The notes beneath the pieces are model-generated. The model had not been told where the DNA came from. It ran no database searches and was given only the letters and a program-made list of their open reading frames with translations. Below are positions 1-11,702 of a stretch of 64,000 nt of DNA, piece by piece (the first letter of the stretch is position 1; every line of letters begins with the position of its first letter). Origin of the DNA: Muraenolepis orangiensis (lineage: Eukaryota > Chordata > Actinopteri > Gadiformes > Muraenolepididae); contig CM051015.1 in NCBI GenBank assembly GCA_027704905.1, positions 15,627,692-15,691,691 of the forward strand, in the 5' to 3' direction. The position numbers and the translations under genes were made by a program.

Positions 1-1275
1 AGTAGGTTGTGTATATTACGTTCTTAAAGCAGCAGTAGGTTGTGTATATTACGTTCTTAAAGCAGCAGTAGGTTGTGTATATTACGTTCTTAAAGCAGCA
101 CTATGGTGTATATGCTGTTCTTAAAGCAGCAATATAGTGTATATGCCGTTCTTAAAGCAGCAATATAGTGTATATGCTGTTCTTAAAGCAGCAATATAGT
201 GTATATGCCGTTCTTAAAGCAGCAGTATGGTGTGTATATGCTGTTCTTAAAGCAGCAGTATGGTGTGTATATGCTGTTCTTAAAGCAGCAGTATGGTGTG
301 TATATGATGTTCTTGAAGCAGCAGTATGGTGTGTATATGCTGTTCTTAAAGCAGCAATATGGTGTGTATATGCTGTTCTTAAAGCAGCAGTATGGTGTGT
401 ATATGCTGTTCTTAAAGCAGCAGTATGGTGTGTATATGATGTTCTTGAAGCAGCAGTATGGTGTGTATATGTTGTTCTTAAAGCAGCAGTAGGTTGTGTA
501 TATTACGTTCTTAAAGCAGCAGTAGGTTGTGTATATGCTGCTCTTAAAGCAGCACTATGGTGTATATGCTGTTCTTAAAGCAGCAATATAGTGTATATGC
601 TGTTCTTAAAGAAGCAATATAGTGTATATGCTGTTCTTAAAGAAGCAATATAGTGTATATGCTGTTCTTAAAGAAGCAATATAGTGTATATGCCGTTCTT
701 AAAGCAGCAATATAGTGTATATGCTGTTCTTAAAGAAGCAATATAGTGTATATGCTGTTCTTAAAGAAGCAATATAGTGTATATGCCGTTCTTAAAGCAG
801 CAATGTGGTGTATATGCTGTTCTTAAAGAAGCAATATAGTGTATATGCTGTTCTTAAAGAAGCAATATAGTGTATATGCTGTTCTTAAAGAAGCAATATA
901 GTGTATATGCTGTTCTTAAAGCAGCAATATAGTGTATATGCCGTTCTTAAAGCAGCAGTATGGTGTGTGTATATGCTGTTCTTAAAGCAGCAGTATGGTG
1001 TGTATATGATGTTCTTGAAGCAGCAGTATGGTGTGTATATGCTGTTCTTAAAGCAGCAGTATGGTGTGTATATGATGTTCTTGAAGCAGCAGTATGGTGT
1101 GTATATGCTGTTCTTAAAGCAGCAGTATGGTGTGTATATGATGTTCTTGAAGCAGCAGTATGGTGTGTATATGATGTTCTTAAAGCAGCAATATAGTGTA
1201 TATGCTGTTCTTGAAGCGGCAGTAAATTGTGTATATGCTGCTCTTAAAGCAGCAGTATGGTGTTCTTAAAGTAAT
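1..1275. repeat. minisatellite, 31/33-bp unit
   Basis: About 40 head-to-tail copies of a unit containing TTCTTAAAGCAGCA followed by a GTGTATATG segment. Two length variants (33 bp with GTATGGTGTG, 31 bp with ATATAGTG) are interleaved in blocks, which suggests expansion of sub-blocks. Because 33 is a multiple of three, the 33-bp blocks stay open in several frames. Those open frames are repeat artefacts, not genes. The array runs off the left edge of the window. Confidence 0.95.
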
Positions 1276-1419
1276 ATTCTTCCTATATTATATGTACATT
1301 AGATGATCTTGATCACCTTATCTTCTCCTTTATATTGAGTTATTCCACTCGTATCAAATCTTGTGAATAGAAAAGAGACACAGGCTGTCCGCTTGAGCTG
1401 CATGTCTATCTGTGTCAAG

Positions 1420-1560
1420 AAGATATATATTACCATGCACTTTACTGCAATACTAATTACTAATACCAATTTGCACTCCGGTTAGATGCCAAATTATTTC
1501 CGCTGTACTGTACGTGTGCTGTGCAAGACAATACATTTGAATCTAATCTAATCTAAGAGT
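1420..1560 (+). repeat. interspersed retroelement tail with AATCT repeats
   Basis: The segment reads ACCATGCACTTTACTGCAAT, then a CTCCGGTTAGATGC core, a CTGTACTGTA stretch, and ends in repeated AATCT. A second diverged copy sits at 63055-63185 in the same orientation. A shared body with a short 3' tandem tail is typical of a non-LTR retroelement or SINE 3' end. The family is not identified. Confidence 0.6.
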
Positions 1561-1789
1561 CAGACAGGCTGTCCGCTTGAGCTGCATGTCTCTCTGAAAG
1601 TCTATCTGTGAATAGTAGAGACAGACTCGTTTTACATTGGCATGCCTCGCTACCAAATAAGCCTTTAATAAGAATTTACAGAATGTTCTGAGCCGTGTGT
1701 AGTTTCAAGATAGAGATATTCAACTATTGTATTACGTGACGGTATATTCAACTATTGCATTACGTTACGATATAGTCCGTGGTCTGCGT

Positions 1790-1960
1790 TGGTTTTGCAC
1801 ATATACGTGTGCCAGTTAGCCACGTTCTTATTGGGCCACATATACAAGTGCCAGTTAGCCACGTTCCTATTGGTCCGCATATACATGTGCCAGTTAGCCA
1901 CGTTCCTATTGGTCCGCATATACATGTGCCAGTTAGCCACGTTATTGGACCGCCCACTTT
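1790..1960. repeat. minisatellite, about 39-bp unit
   Basis: About four copies of a unit containing CCAGTTAGCCACGTTCCTAT followed by TGGTCCGCATATACATGTG. The period is divisible by three, which explains open frames on both strands. No gene is supported. Confidence 0.9.
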
Positions 1961-2560
1961 TTTAACGGGTCCGGTCATTCACACGATTCAATAGACGTTT
2001 CAGACAAACAATGGAAACACAAATTTCAAACGTACAAAACTGTAAACATAATTATAAGCGAATGATAACTTTCCAACGTAACGATAGCCGTATTGTACAG
2101 GTGGATGATTGGTCATTTGTACCTTGGATGATTACGATGTTGCGGACATCAAATCGTTCATCATTGTTGAGCTCCATTGGTCTACATGTTGTTGAGCTAC
2201 GTCAAAACGGACCGCGGTCGCTACAAAAATACACTTTATGTTCTGGATTACCAAATGCATGTATGTGGCCTACTGTACATACGGTAGGCCGATGTATAAC
2301 ATGTAGTATCTCCTTATGGCCTCTAGGTGGCAACATGGAACGGCTGTATGAAATACTTGGAGGGCCAGCAGCTTGTATTATTATATTATTGTAATATCAA
2401 GCACTGATTGATCTACAGATCATGTATATGGTTAGGTGCTCACCATAAACAATAGGATTCAAGGTATTTTCAGACAAGCAAGTTTAAATGCATACAAATC
2501 CCAAATCGATTTGAAATTAACCCTTTTACATCCTTGTACATTAGTTAACCTACCATTGAG
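1961..2560. other. unassigned spacer with a 127-codon open frame
   Basis: An open frame on the plus strand at 2011-2394 (127 codons) has no recognisable domain, no clear splice signals, and biased but unremarkable composition. I do not call it a gene. Nothing else is visible in this stretch. Confidence 0.4.
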
Positions 2561-2730
2561 AATGCACTATAAAACACCATTTAGATGCTATCACTAAACT
2601 ATTACACTATAAAACACCATTAACATGCTATCACTAAACTACACTACAAAACACCACTAAGAGGCTATCACTTAACGATTAAACTATAAAACACCATTAC
2701 AATTGTATCACTAAACTATTACACTATTAG
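2560..2730. repeat. short minisatellite
   Basis: About four diverged copies of a unit of about 45 bp carrying ACTATAAAACACCATT and GCTATCACTAAAC. Confidence 0.85.
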
Positions 2731-2751
2731 TCATTAATATAAGGGTTATGT

Positions 2752-2898
2752 TGTATATATATATATATATATGTGTGTGTGTTTGTTAGGTCCCCTTTAT
2801 GCTCATATACTCATACTAAGTGTATTTAGCACATTCATCTGTCAACTGCAACAACTGCTTCTAGTGACTTCAATTAAAACAATTACTATATAGTACAG

Positions 2899-2937
<39 letters not shown>

Positions 2938-2945
2938 TGTGACTG
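2752..2945. repeat. AT and GT microsatellites
   Basis: An (AT)n tract at about 2752-2772 runs into a short GT tract. A longer (GT)n tract lies at about 2900-2940. Confidence 0.9.
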
Positions 2946-3324
2946 TTGTTCCTTTCTATATTTTGTGTCACATGATGATTTTCATTGGCTCATTGAGAGG
3001 TTCTCCTGAATGTAGGTCACTTGAGAACGTTATTTTTAGGTTCTTTTTTTGCGGTTCCGTCATGGCGAGACGGGTGTCAGGTGTGTGTGTGTGTCAAGAG
3101 GACAAGCTATTGCTAAATATACACTCTGTTGCTATGAATGCTGTCTTCTTATTCTTCTACAAAGACTGCACCACTAACTCATCACCCCCACCACACTGGG
3201 ATAGCTGGTTACAAGTCATCACAACCACTGAATTAGCTGGTTACTAGTCATCACCACCACACTGGTATAGCTAGTTACGTTACTAGTCATCACCACACTG
3301 GGTTAGCTAGTAACTAGTCATCCA

Positions 3325-3590
3325 GCAGATACCAGTCAGTCAGTCCAGTAGACACCAGTCAGTCCAGTAGATACCAGTCACTCAGTCCAGTCCAGTAGAT
3401 GCCAGTCAATCCAGTAGATACCGGTCTGCCAGTCCAGCCGATACCAGTCAGTCCAGTAGATGTCAGTCAGTCCAGTAGATACCAGTCAGTCCAGTACAGT
3501 AGATACCAGTCAGTCAGTCCAGGAGATACCAGTCAGTCCAGTAGATACCAGCCAGTCAGTCCAGTAGATACCAGTCAGTCAGTCTGGCGC
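3325..3590. repeat. minisatellite, CAGTCAGTCCAGTAGATAC unit
   Basis: About a dozen units of roughly 19-23 bp built from CAGTCAGTC and CAGTAGATAC, with small internal duplications of CAGT. Confidence 0.92.
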
Positions 3591-3661
3591 CTTGGGCTGC
3601 AGTGAGGCCAACTAGGATGCAGCAGCATCGCACCCAGTGTCCCATTCCATGTATTCCTTGT

Positions 3662-3668
3662 ACACACA

Positions 3669-3709
<41 letters not shown>
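3662..3709. repeat. (AC)n microsatellite
   Basis: Alternating AC for about 45 bp, with one TG-rich counterpart at 3926-3960. Confidence 0.95.
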
Positions 3710-3921
3710 GCATACAACCTTGTCTCACTAAAAAACATTACATCACCACTCACATCGCATGGGCAACATTCCTGAGCCTCACCCATCACTCAAACTGACA
3801 GCTCAAAGTCACATGATCCAGGGTCATGTGATCGGGGGTCACATCATCCGGGGTCACATGATCAACTGTTTGTTCTGACGGCTCCGTCATCCACATGATC
3901 ACATAATCCAGTATTTGTTTT

Positions 3922-3925
<4 letters not shown>

Positions 3926-3960
<35 letters not shown>
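3926..3960. repeat. (TG)n microsatellite
   Basis: About 17 TG dinucleotides, just left of the large purine-rich minisatellite. Confidence 0.95.
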
Positions 3961-3962
<2 letters not shown>

Positions 3963-4029
3963 GTCAGCTGTCGGAAGAAGTGCCATCGGTATCACCGTGG
4001 CAATAGAGGATTCACGGGAAGGGATGGGA

Positions 4030-5140
4030 CTGGAGGGAGACATGGGGAGACATGATGAAGGGAGACATGGGGAGACATGATGAAGGGAGACATGGGGAGA
4101 CATGATGAAGGGAGACATGGGGAGACATGATGAAGGGAGACATGAGGAGACATGATGAAGGGAGACATGATGAAGGGAGACATGGGGAGACATGATGAAG
4201 GGAGACATGGGGAGACATGATGAAGGGAGACATGGGGAGACATGATGGGGGAGACATGATGGAGGAGATATGATGGGGGAGACATGGAGGAAACATGGAG
4301 AAGACATGATGGAGGAGACATGGAGGAAATATGGAGAAGACATGATGGAAGAGACATGGGGGAGACATGGAGGAAACATGGAGAAGACATGATGGAGGAG
4401 ACATGGGGGAGACATGGAGGAGACATGATGGGGGAGACAAGGAGGAGACATGATGGGGGAGACAAGGAGGAGACATGATGGGGGAGACATGATGGGGGAG
4501 ACATGGAGGAGACATGATGGGGGAGACATGGAGGAGACATGATGGAGGAGACATGATGGAAGAGACATGGAGAAGACATGATGGGGGAGACATGATGGGG
4601 GAGACGAGGAGGAGACATGATGGGGGAGACGAGGAGGAGACATGATGGGGGAGACAAGGAGGAGACATGATGGGGAGACATGGAGGAGACATGATGGGGG
4701 AGACATGATGGGGGAGACGAGGAGGAGACATGATGGGGGAGACATGGAGGAGACATGATGGGGGAGACATGGAGGAGACATGGAGGAGGAGACATGGAGG
4801 AGACATGATGGGGGAGACATGATGGGGGAGACGAAGAGGAGACATGATGGAGGAGACATGGAGGAGACATGATGGGGGAGACATAGAGGAGACATGATGG
4901 AGGAGACATGGAGGTGACATGATGAAGGAGACATTAAGGAGGAGACATGGAGGAGACATGATGGGTGAGATATGGGGGAGACATGGAGGAGACATAAAGG
5001 GGGAGACATGATGGTGAGACATGGAAGAGACATGATGGGTGAGATATGGGGGAGGCATGATGGGGGAGATATGATGGTGAGACATGGAGGTGACATCATG
5101 GGGGAGACATGATGGGGTAGATATGGGGGGGGGGGCTGGA
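4030..5140. repeat. large GGAGACATGATGG minisatellite
   Basis: About 1.1 kb of units built from GGAGACATG and ATGGGGGAGACATGG, purine-rich on the plus strand. The complementary strand stays open for up to 467 codons of Ser/Pro/His/Met/Leu repeats in several overlapping frames. All three minus frames are long and low in complexity, so these are repeat artefacts. Confidence 0.95.
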
Positions 5141-5695
5141 GAGACACAGCGGGGGGAGACTCACCCGCTATAAAAAGCAGTTCTTCCAAGTGGGCGTGGA
5201 GTCCAAAATATAAGCAGCTGTCACCGTGTGTTGGACAGACTTGAACATATTCCTGAGGACTGACGGTTAGTTAACTCATATTCCTTAGGAGTTAAGGTTA
5301 TCTAACTCATATTCCTGATGAGGTAAGCTTAGTTAGTACTCATATTCCTGAGGACTTAAGGTGAACTGCTGGATCAAAGCCAAAGGAGCCTGGGAGCCGT
5401 GGATTGTACTTTGCTGATCCATTTGTTTGACACTACGTCCAGGTGGTGGTAGGTGACGCTTTGTGTTGTTTGAAGAATCATAGCTGTTCAAATGATGAAA
5501 TCAACTTCATGTTAATGAGTTGCACGTTCATACGTATGTGGTGATGAATTAAAACGCTCATGAGAAAATTATCATGGATATGAACTGATGATGTTCAAAT
5601 TCAACAAACAAAAGTTGAACCGGCAGCTCCGAGTGACAAACAGAAACAGCTAAAGACTGGCTCCTGCTTGTGTTGATCTAAAAGCTCACCGGTTC
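5141..5695. other. unassigned spacer
   Basis: No gene or recognisable element. A weak duplication of a segment containing CTCATATTCCTGA occurs three times at about 5275-5350. Confidence 0.5.
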
Positions 5696-6335
5696 ACTCT
5701 GGTTAACTCTGGTCTCACTGGTTAACTCTGGTTAACTCTGCTCTCATTGGTTGACTCTGGTTGACTCTGGTTAACTCTGGTTAACTCTGCTCTTACTGGT
5801 TAACTTTGGTTAACTCTGGGTAACTCAGCTCTCATTGTTTGACTGGTTAACTCTGCTCTCACTGGTTAACTTTGGTTACCTCTTCTCTCACTTGTTAATT
5901 CTGCTCTCTGGTTAACTCTGCTCTCACTGGTTAACTTTGGTTAGCTCTGGTTAACTCAGGTTTACTCTGCTCTCTCTGGTTAACTCTGCTCTCATTGCTT
6001 GACACTGGTGAACTCTGCTCTCATTGGTGGACTCTGGTGAACTCTGCTCTCATTGGTTGATTCTGGTTCATTTCGGTTGACTCTGGTTAATTGGGGTTAA
6101 CTGGTTAATTCAGCTGTCATTGGTTGACTCTGGTTAACTCTGCTTTCACTAGTTAACTCTGGTTGACTCTGGTTATCTTTGGTTAACTCTGCTGTCATTG
6201 TCACTCTGTTCTCACTGGTTAACCCTAGTAAACTCTGCTCTCTCTGGTTAACTCTGCTGTCACTGGTTAACTCTGGTTAACTGGTTGATTCTGGTTAACT
6301 TTGGTTAACGCTGCTGTCATTGGTTGACGCTTCCA
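5695..6335. repeat. minisatellite, CTCTGGTTAACTCTG unit
   Basis: About 640 bp of alternating short units, CTCTGGTTAACT, CTGCTCTCATTGG and TTGACTCTGG, in irregular order. Confidence 0.93.
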
Positions 6336-6639
6336 GATACAGCTTTTTATCCCAGACTAGCACCTAGCTTCCAGATAGAGCTTCTGATCCCAGACTAGCA
6401 CCGTCCCTAGCTTCCTTTGTGCTGCACTACACAACAAACACAATGCAAACAGAAGAGCCGTTGTTCAGATCAACCAATCATCCTGACAGGATGGAGACAG
6501 GAGACTTCAACTTCGGCAGTTCAATCCTGTCTTTGAGAGAGAAATACGACTCTTTATGGCAAAGTTTTTAATAGCTTCTTGATTTATTTTAGCACCCAGG
6601 CCGATGTTTCACCATGATTACTTCACTTTCTTGACATCC

Positions 6640-6932
<293 letters not shown>

Positions 6933-7300
6933 TCGTCAATCCATGGACATACCTGTCATTCCTGCCTCACTGAAATAGACCCTCTCCTTTGGTTACAAAT
7001 CAGTGTGACAGGGAAATAATATATAACTAATATATATATATATATCATACTAAATGTGTTGTTGTACTACATTCAGGTTAAACAGGCTTCCACAGTCATG
7101 TACTTTAGTTCTCTCCAATTCAAGTCACTAAACTAAAAGTCATAATTTGGGTGTTTGAAGTAATATAACTTTTGTTCTTCTGTCTAAAACCCAGATCATT
7201 GCTTTGCTCTCTGTGCAGTTTCTGGCTTGTAAGAAATATTGTTAGTGAATCTTACTGAACCCTCAACAATGCTATGCTTATACTTAACCTGGTGAGGACT
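6933..7300. other. unassigned spacer
   Basis: Unique-looking sequence with a short (TA)n tract at about 7028-7045. No coding signal is seen. Confidence 0.4.
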
Positions 7301-7400
7301 TATCCAGGTCAGGACTTTACCAGTTCTGGACTTTTCTAGGTCAGACTTAACCAGGTCAGGACTTAACCAGGTTAGGACTTAATCAGGTCAGGACCTCCTG
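7300..7400. repeat. short tandem CCAGGTCAGGACTTA repeat
   Basis: About five copies of a unit of about 16 bp, related to AGGTCAGGACTTAACC. Confidence 0.85.
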
Positions 7401-7539
7401 AAAGATTTGAACCAGAGTAATTGGATTCACTCTGAGAACTTTGAAGACATCCCACTGACCAATCAGAGGGCTTGTACCAGTCAGTCATCCCATCGGCCAT
7501 TAGGAATGCTTGTGCCATTGTGTCATCAAACTAACCAAC

Positions 7540-8555
7540 CAGGTTGTTGTCAGTACTTTAGGTGGTGGTGGTGGTCAGTACTTTTAGTAGTGGTGGTCAG
7601 TACTTTAGGTGGTGGTCAGTACTTAAGGTGGTGGTGGTGGTCAGTACTTTAGGTGGTGGTGGTTGTCAGTACTTCAGGTGGTGGTCAGTTCTTTAGGTGG
7701 TAGAAGTGGTCAGTTTGTGAGGTGGTTCTGGTGGTATTTGTGGTCAGTACTTTAGATGGTGGTGGTCAGAACTTTAGGTGGTGGTGGTCAGCACTCCGGG
7801 TGGTGGTGGTCAGTACTTTAGGTGGTGGTGGTCAGTACTTTAGGTGGTGGTGGTCAGTACATTAGGTGGTGGTGGTGGTATGAACTTTAGGTGGTGGTCA
7901 GTACTTTAAGTGGTGGTCAGTACTTCAGGTGGTGGTGGTGGCGGTCAGTATTTTAGGTGGTAGTGGTAGTCAGTACTTCAGGTGGTGGTGGTCAGTACTT
8001 TAAGTGGTGGTCAGTACTTTAGGTGGTGGTGGTCAGTACTTCAAGTGGTGGTGGTGGTCAGTACTTTAGGTGGTGGTCAGTACTTTAGGTGGTGGTGGTC
8101 AGTACTTCAGGTAGTGGGGGTGGTCACTACTTTAGTTGGTGGGGGTCAGTACTTTAATTGGTGGTTGTTGTCAGTAATTTTGGAGGTGGTGGTGGTCAGT
8201 ACTTTAGGTGGCGGTGGTGGCGGTCAGTATTTTAGGTGGTAGTGGTAGTCAGTACTTTAGGTGGTGGTGGTCAGTACTTTAAGTGGTGGTCAGTACTTTA
8301 GGTGGTGGTGGTCAGTACTTCAAGTGGTGGTGGTGGTCAGTACTTTAGGTGGTGGTCAGTACTTTAGGTGGTGGTGGTCAGTACTTCAGGTAGTGGGGGT
8401 GGTCACTACTTTAGTTGGTGGGGGTCAGTACTTTAATTGGTGGTTGTTGTCAGTAATTTTGGAGGTGGTGGTGGTCAGTACTTTAGGTGGCGGTGGTCAG
8501 TACTTTAGCTGGTGGTCAGTACTTTAGGTGGTGGTGGTGGTCAGTACTTTAGGTA
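7540..8555. repeat. minisatellite GTCAGTACTTTAGGTGGTGG, left block
   Basis: Units of 18-27 bp containing GTCAGTACTTTAGGTGGTGG, differing in the number of GGT triplets. A higher-order duplication is present: the stretch from about 7982 reappears almost unchanged 279 bp later, at about 8261. The array continues after an inserted retroelement tail as the block at 9212-10110. Confidence 0.95.
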
Positions 8556-9212
8556 CACCACGGCCGCCGTGGTGTTCCGCTGCACACAGTTTTTTGTTAT
8601 TTATCTTTTTAATGTTTAATGTTTAATGTTTTAAAACCTACAGCAGGGAGGAGTTAGTTAATATGAGGGGATCCACACCTGCAGATTTAATCCCCGACTT
8701 TCTAACTTTTTCTACCTGCCTCCGGCAGAAGGCTGCGGACCATCAGGTCAATAACTGTACGCCACAAACACAGCTTCTTCCCCACGGCCTCCAGCCTCGT
8801 AAACGAGGCCCGCGTCCCCCTCTGAAGACCCCCCCCCCCACATATTGTTTTGCCTTGTATTATTTTAGTCTTGTTCTGTTTTGTCTCGACCCCTCTCACC
8901 CAGGCCCCAGTCTCTCTGCACCTCTCCCCTCCGGCAGGAGGCTCCCCCGACCCCCCCACTGGACCCAGCCCTCATACACCCACACATACTGACCAATATT
9001 TACATTTATATTTATATTTATATTTATTCAGACTTATATTTTCAAATACCAAATTTGCACAGGACTTGTTGTTTTGCCTTGTCTGTACTGTTTGCACGTT
9101 ACTGTGTTGCTCCGGACCCGCGTCAAATTCCAATGCGTGTTTTTACAACGGTATATGGCAATAAACCACTTTCTGATTCTGATTCTGATTCTGATTCTGA
9201 TTCTGATTCTGG
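8556..9212 (+). mobile_element. non-LTR retroelement 3' end inserted in minisatellite
   Basis: This unique segment interrupts the GTCAGTACTTTAGG array. It encodes a short reverse-transcriptase-type C-terminal tail in broken frame (a CTCCGGCAGAAGGCTGCGGA segment, as in the fish LINE motif Leu-Pro-Ser-Gly-Arg-Arg). It has an AATAAA at about 9160 and ends in about seven TGATTC hexamers, a typical CR1/L2/Rex-like LINE 3' tail. The left end begins with a near-perfect palindrome, ACACCACGGC-C-GCCGTGGTGT, at about 8555-8575. It is 5' truncated and has no open reading frame. Confidence 0.75.
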
Positions 9213-10110
9213 TCAGTACTTTAGGTGATGGCCAGTACTTAAGGTGGTGGCGGTCAGTACTTTAGATGATGGTGGTGGTCAGTACTTTAGGTGGTGATGT
9301 TCAGAACTTTAGGTGGTGGTGGTCAGTACTTTAGGTGGTGGTGGTCAGTACTTAAGGTGGTAACAGTGGTCAGTAATTGAGGTGGTTCTTGTGGTGATAC
9401 TTAAGGTGGTGGTTAGTACTTTAAGTGGTAGTCAGTACTTTAGGTGGTGGTCAGTACTTTAGGTGGTGGTCAGTACTTGAGGTGGTGGTGGTCAGTTCTT
9501 AAGGTGGTGGGGGTCAGTTATTCAGGTGGTGGTGGTGGTCAGTACTTTAGGTGGGGGTCAGTACTTTAGGTGGTGGGGGTCAGTACTTGTGGTGGTGGTG
9601 GTCAGTACTTCAGGTGGTGGTCAGTACTTTAGGAGGTGGTTAGTACTTTAGGTGGTGGTCAGTACTTTAGGTCGGGGTGGTGGTCAGTACTTTAGGTGGT
9701 GGTGGTGGTCAATACTTCAGGTGGTGGTCAGTACTTTATGTGGGGGTGGTTGTCAGTACTTTAGGTGGTGGTCAGTAATTTAGGTGGGGGTGGTGGTCAG
9801 TACTTTAGGTGGTGGTGGTGGTCAATACTTTAGGTGGTGGTGGTGGTGGTCAGTACTTTAGGTGGTGATGTTCAGTACTTTAGGTGGTGGTGGTCAGTAC
9901 TTTAGGTGGGGGTGGTGGTCAATACTTCAGGTGGTGGTCAGTACTTTAGGTGGTGGTGGTCAGTACTTTAGGTGGTGGTCAGTTCATTAGGTGGTGGTGG
10001 TTGTCAGTACTTTAGGTGGTGGTGGTCAGTACTTTGGGTGGTGGTGGTGGTCAGTACTTTAGGTGGTGGTGGTGGTCAGTACTTTAGGTGGTGGTGGTCA
10101 GTACTTTAGT
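9212..10110. repeat. minisatellite GTCAGTACTTTAGGTGGTGG, right block
   Basis: Continuation of the array at 7540-8555, with the same unit and the same variation in GGT triplet number. Confidence 0.95.
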
Positions 10111-10204
10111 TTGTGCTGATGGTAGTAGTCTACACTCACCACTAACCTAGTCTTCACTGTGAAATTAAAACATTTTATTATGTTATTTTATACATTTTAT
10201 ATTA

Positions 10205-10215
10205 TTATTTGTCAT

Positions 10216-10247
<32 letters not shown>

Positions 10248-10250
10248 GTA
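10205..10250. repeat. (GA)n microsatellite
   Basis: AGAGAG tract with one AAAG interruption. Confidence 0.9.
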
Positions 10251-10324
10251 TTATCGATTCATGTTTTATCCCCCACCTCCCCTGAAGTGGGACCTGAATC
10301 CATCATGGATCCTCATGATGGATT

Positions 10325-11140
10325 CAAGATCCCCATTCCCTCCCGCTGTATGAATTTCTAAAACACATTACTATAAAAAATACTATACACAATAAAAATG
10401 AACATAAATAGTGACTGAAGGATTATGTATGTTTAGAATTGTGCTAAAAGCATTTAATAGCATTTTAAAGTGCCAGTAGTGCAGCATCTTCATCATTACA
10501 GTGCAGAACAGTGCAGTAACTGTAATGAATCCAGAAAGTCCAGCAAAGTATGATAGTGGAATGTAAATGACAATGTTATGATAGTGGCAGCACTGCCTGT
10601 GGATACAAACTGTCCTTGAACCTGGTAGTCCTTGTACAGATGCTGCGGAACCGGCGGACCGGACGGTAGGCAGAAGAAAAGCTGGTTTTGGTCCATTGTG
10701 ATATAGATGGCCTTCTTCTGACATCTGGTCCTAAAGATCTCCTCAATGCATGGAAGTGCATCTGTAGCCCTAGGAAACAGAAGCATCTGACGATTTTCAC
10801 CGGTGTCCCATCCAGGCTGATGGTGGAGTGGGTGCGGGGGCCCCGGTGGCTCCTGAAGTCCACGATGAGCTCCTTAGTCTTGCTGACATTCAGTGTGAGG
10901 CTGTCCAGCTGGTGTTGTATGCAAATTTGATAATCCAATTATTGCTGTGCGGGGCAGTACAGTCATGTGTGTACAGCGTGTACAGCCGGGGACTGAGGCA
11001 GCAGCCTTGGGGTGCTTCGGTGTTGAGGACCAGAGTGGATGAGATGTTGCTCCCAATCTTTACCATGAGGCCTGCCCGTCAGGAAGTCCATGGGTCCATG
11101 GGCCCTCATCCAGCCCATTTACAGCATCCTGTGAGGCCGT
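10325..11140 (-). mobile_element. LINE fragment, reverse transcriptase C-terminal part (broken)
   Basis: Read on the minus strand, about 11060-10940 gives a reverse-transcriptase stretch with APQGC and LSPRLYTLYTHDC, the palm A/B region. After a deletion, 10920-10590 gives LTLNVSKTKELIVDFR and then RCQKKAIYI-like and FKDSLYPQA segments, the conserved end of a fish CR1/Rex-like LINE. Frames are disrupted and the FADDT catalytic motif is interrupted after FAY, so it cannot be functional. The 3' untranslated tail (10570-10325) contains the sequence complementary to ATTACAGTTACTGCACTG and ends near the complement of TACAGCGGGAGGGAATGG. Both recur at 32360, 53040 and 60660. Confidence 0.85.
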
Positions 11141-11193
11141 ACCGGTAGTGATGGCTAATGGTACCTAACAGTATTTCCCTGCTCCTCCGTCAG

Positions 11194-11431
11194 ATGATGG
11201 AGGAGGTGGAGGTCTGCTCCCTGCCCGGAGGATTTGCCAGTGTGAGACAACAGTTTGAGAGCCAGGTGCACTTTCAACACACAACTCAACAGGTACACAA
11301 TGACAACTTTATTTCACTAACAATGCATGACAGAAACGTGAGCGTTAAATTTCAAGTGTGTGTGTGATATAGTGTGTGTGTGTGTGTGTGTGTGTATATG
11401 ATGTAGTGTGTATGGCTAGATGTGTGTGATG

Positions 11432-11470
<39 letters not shown>

Positions 11471-11499
11471 TGGGTGTATGATATAGTGTGTATGGCTAG

Positions 11500-11570
<71 letters not shown>

Positions 11571-11605
11571 ATGAAGTGTGAATGGCTAGGCATGTGTCTG
11601 TGATG

Positions 11606-11702
<97 letters not shown>

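Noticed and set aside
1..1275. Regular repeats considered as a CRISPR array
   Set aside because: Units are contiguous, with no unique spacers, and the window is vertebrate nuclear DNA. The same applies to the other arrays.
2011..2394. 127-codon plus-strand frame as a novel gene
   Set aside because: No domain, no conserved motif and no splice or promoter support. It lies in a repeat-rich spacer.
3786..5189. 467-codon minus-strand open frame (Ser/Pro/His/Leu repeats) and overlapping 305- and 357-codon frames
   Set aside because: All are readings of the GGAGACATGATGG minisatellite. Several frames are open at once, there is no domain, and codon content follows the repeat.
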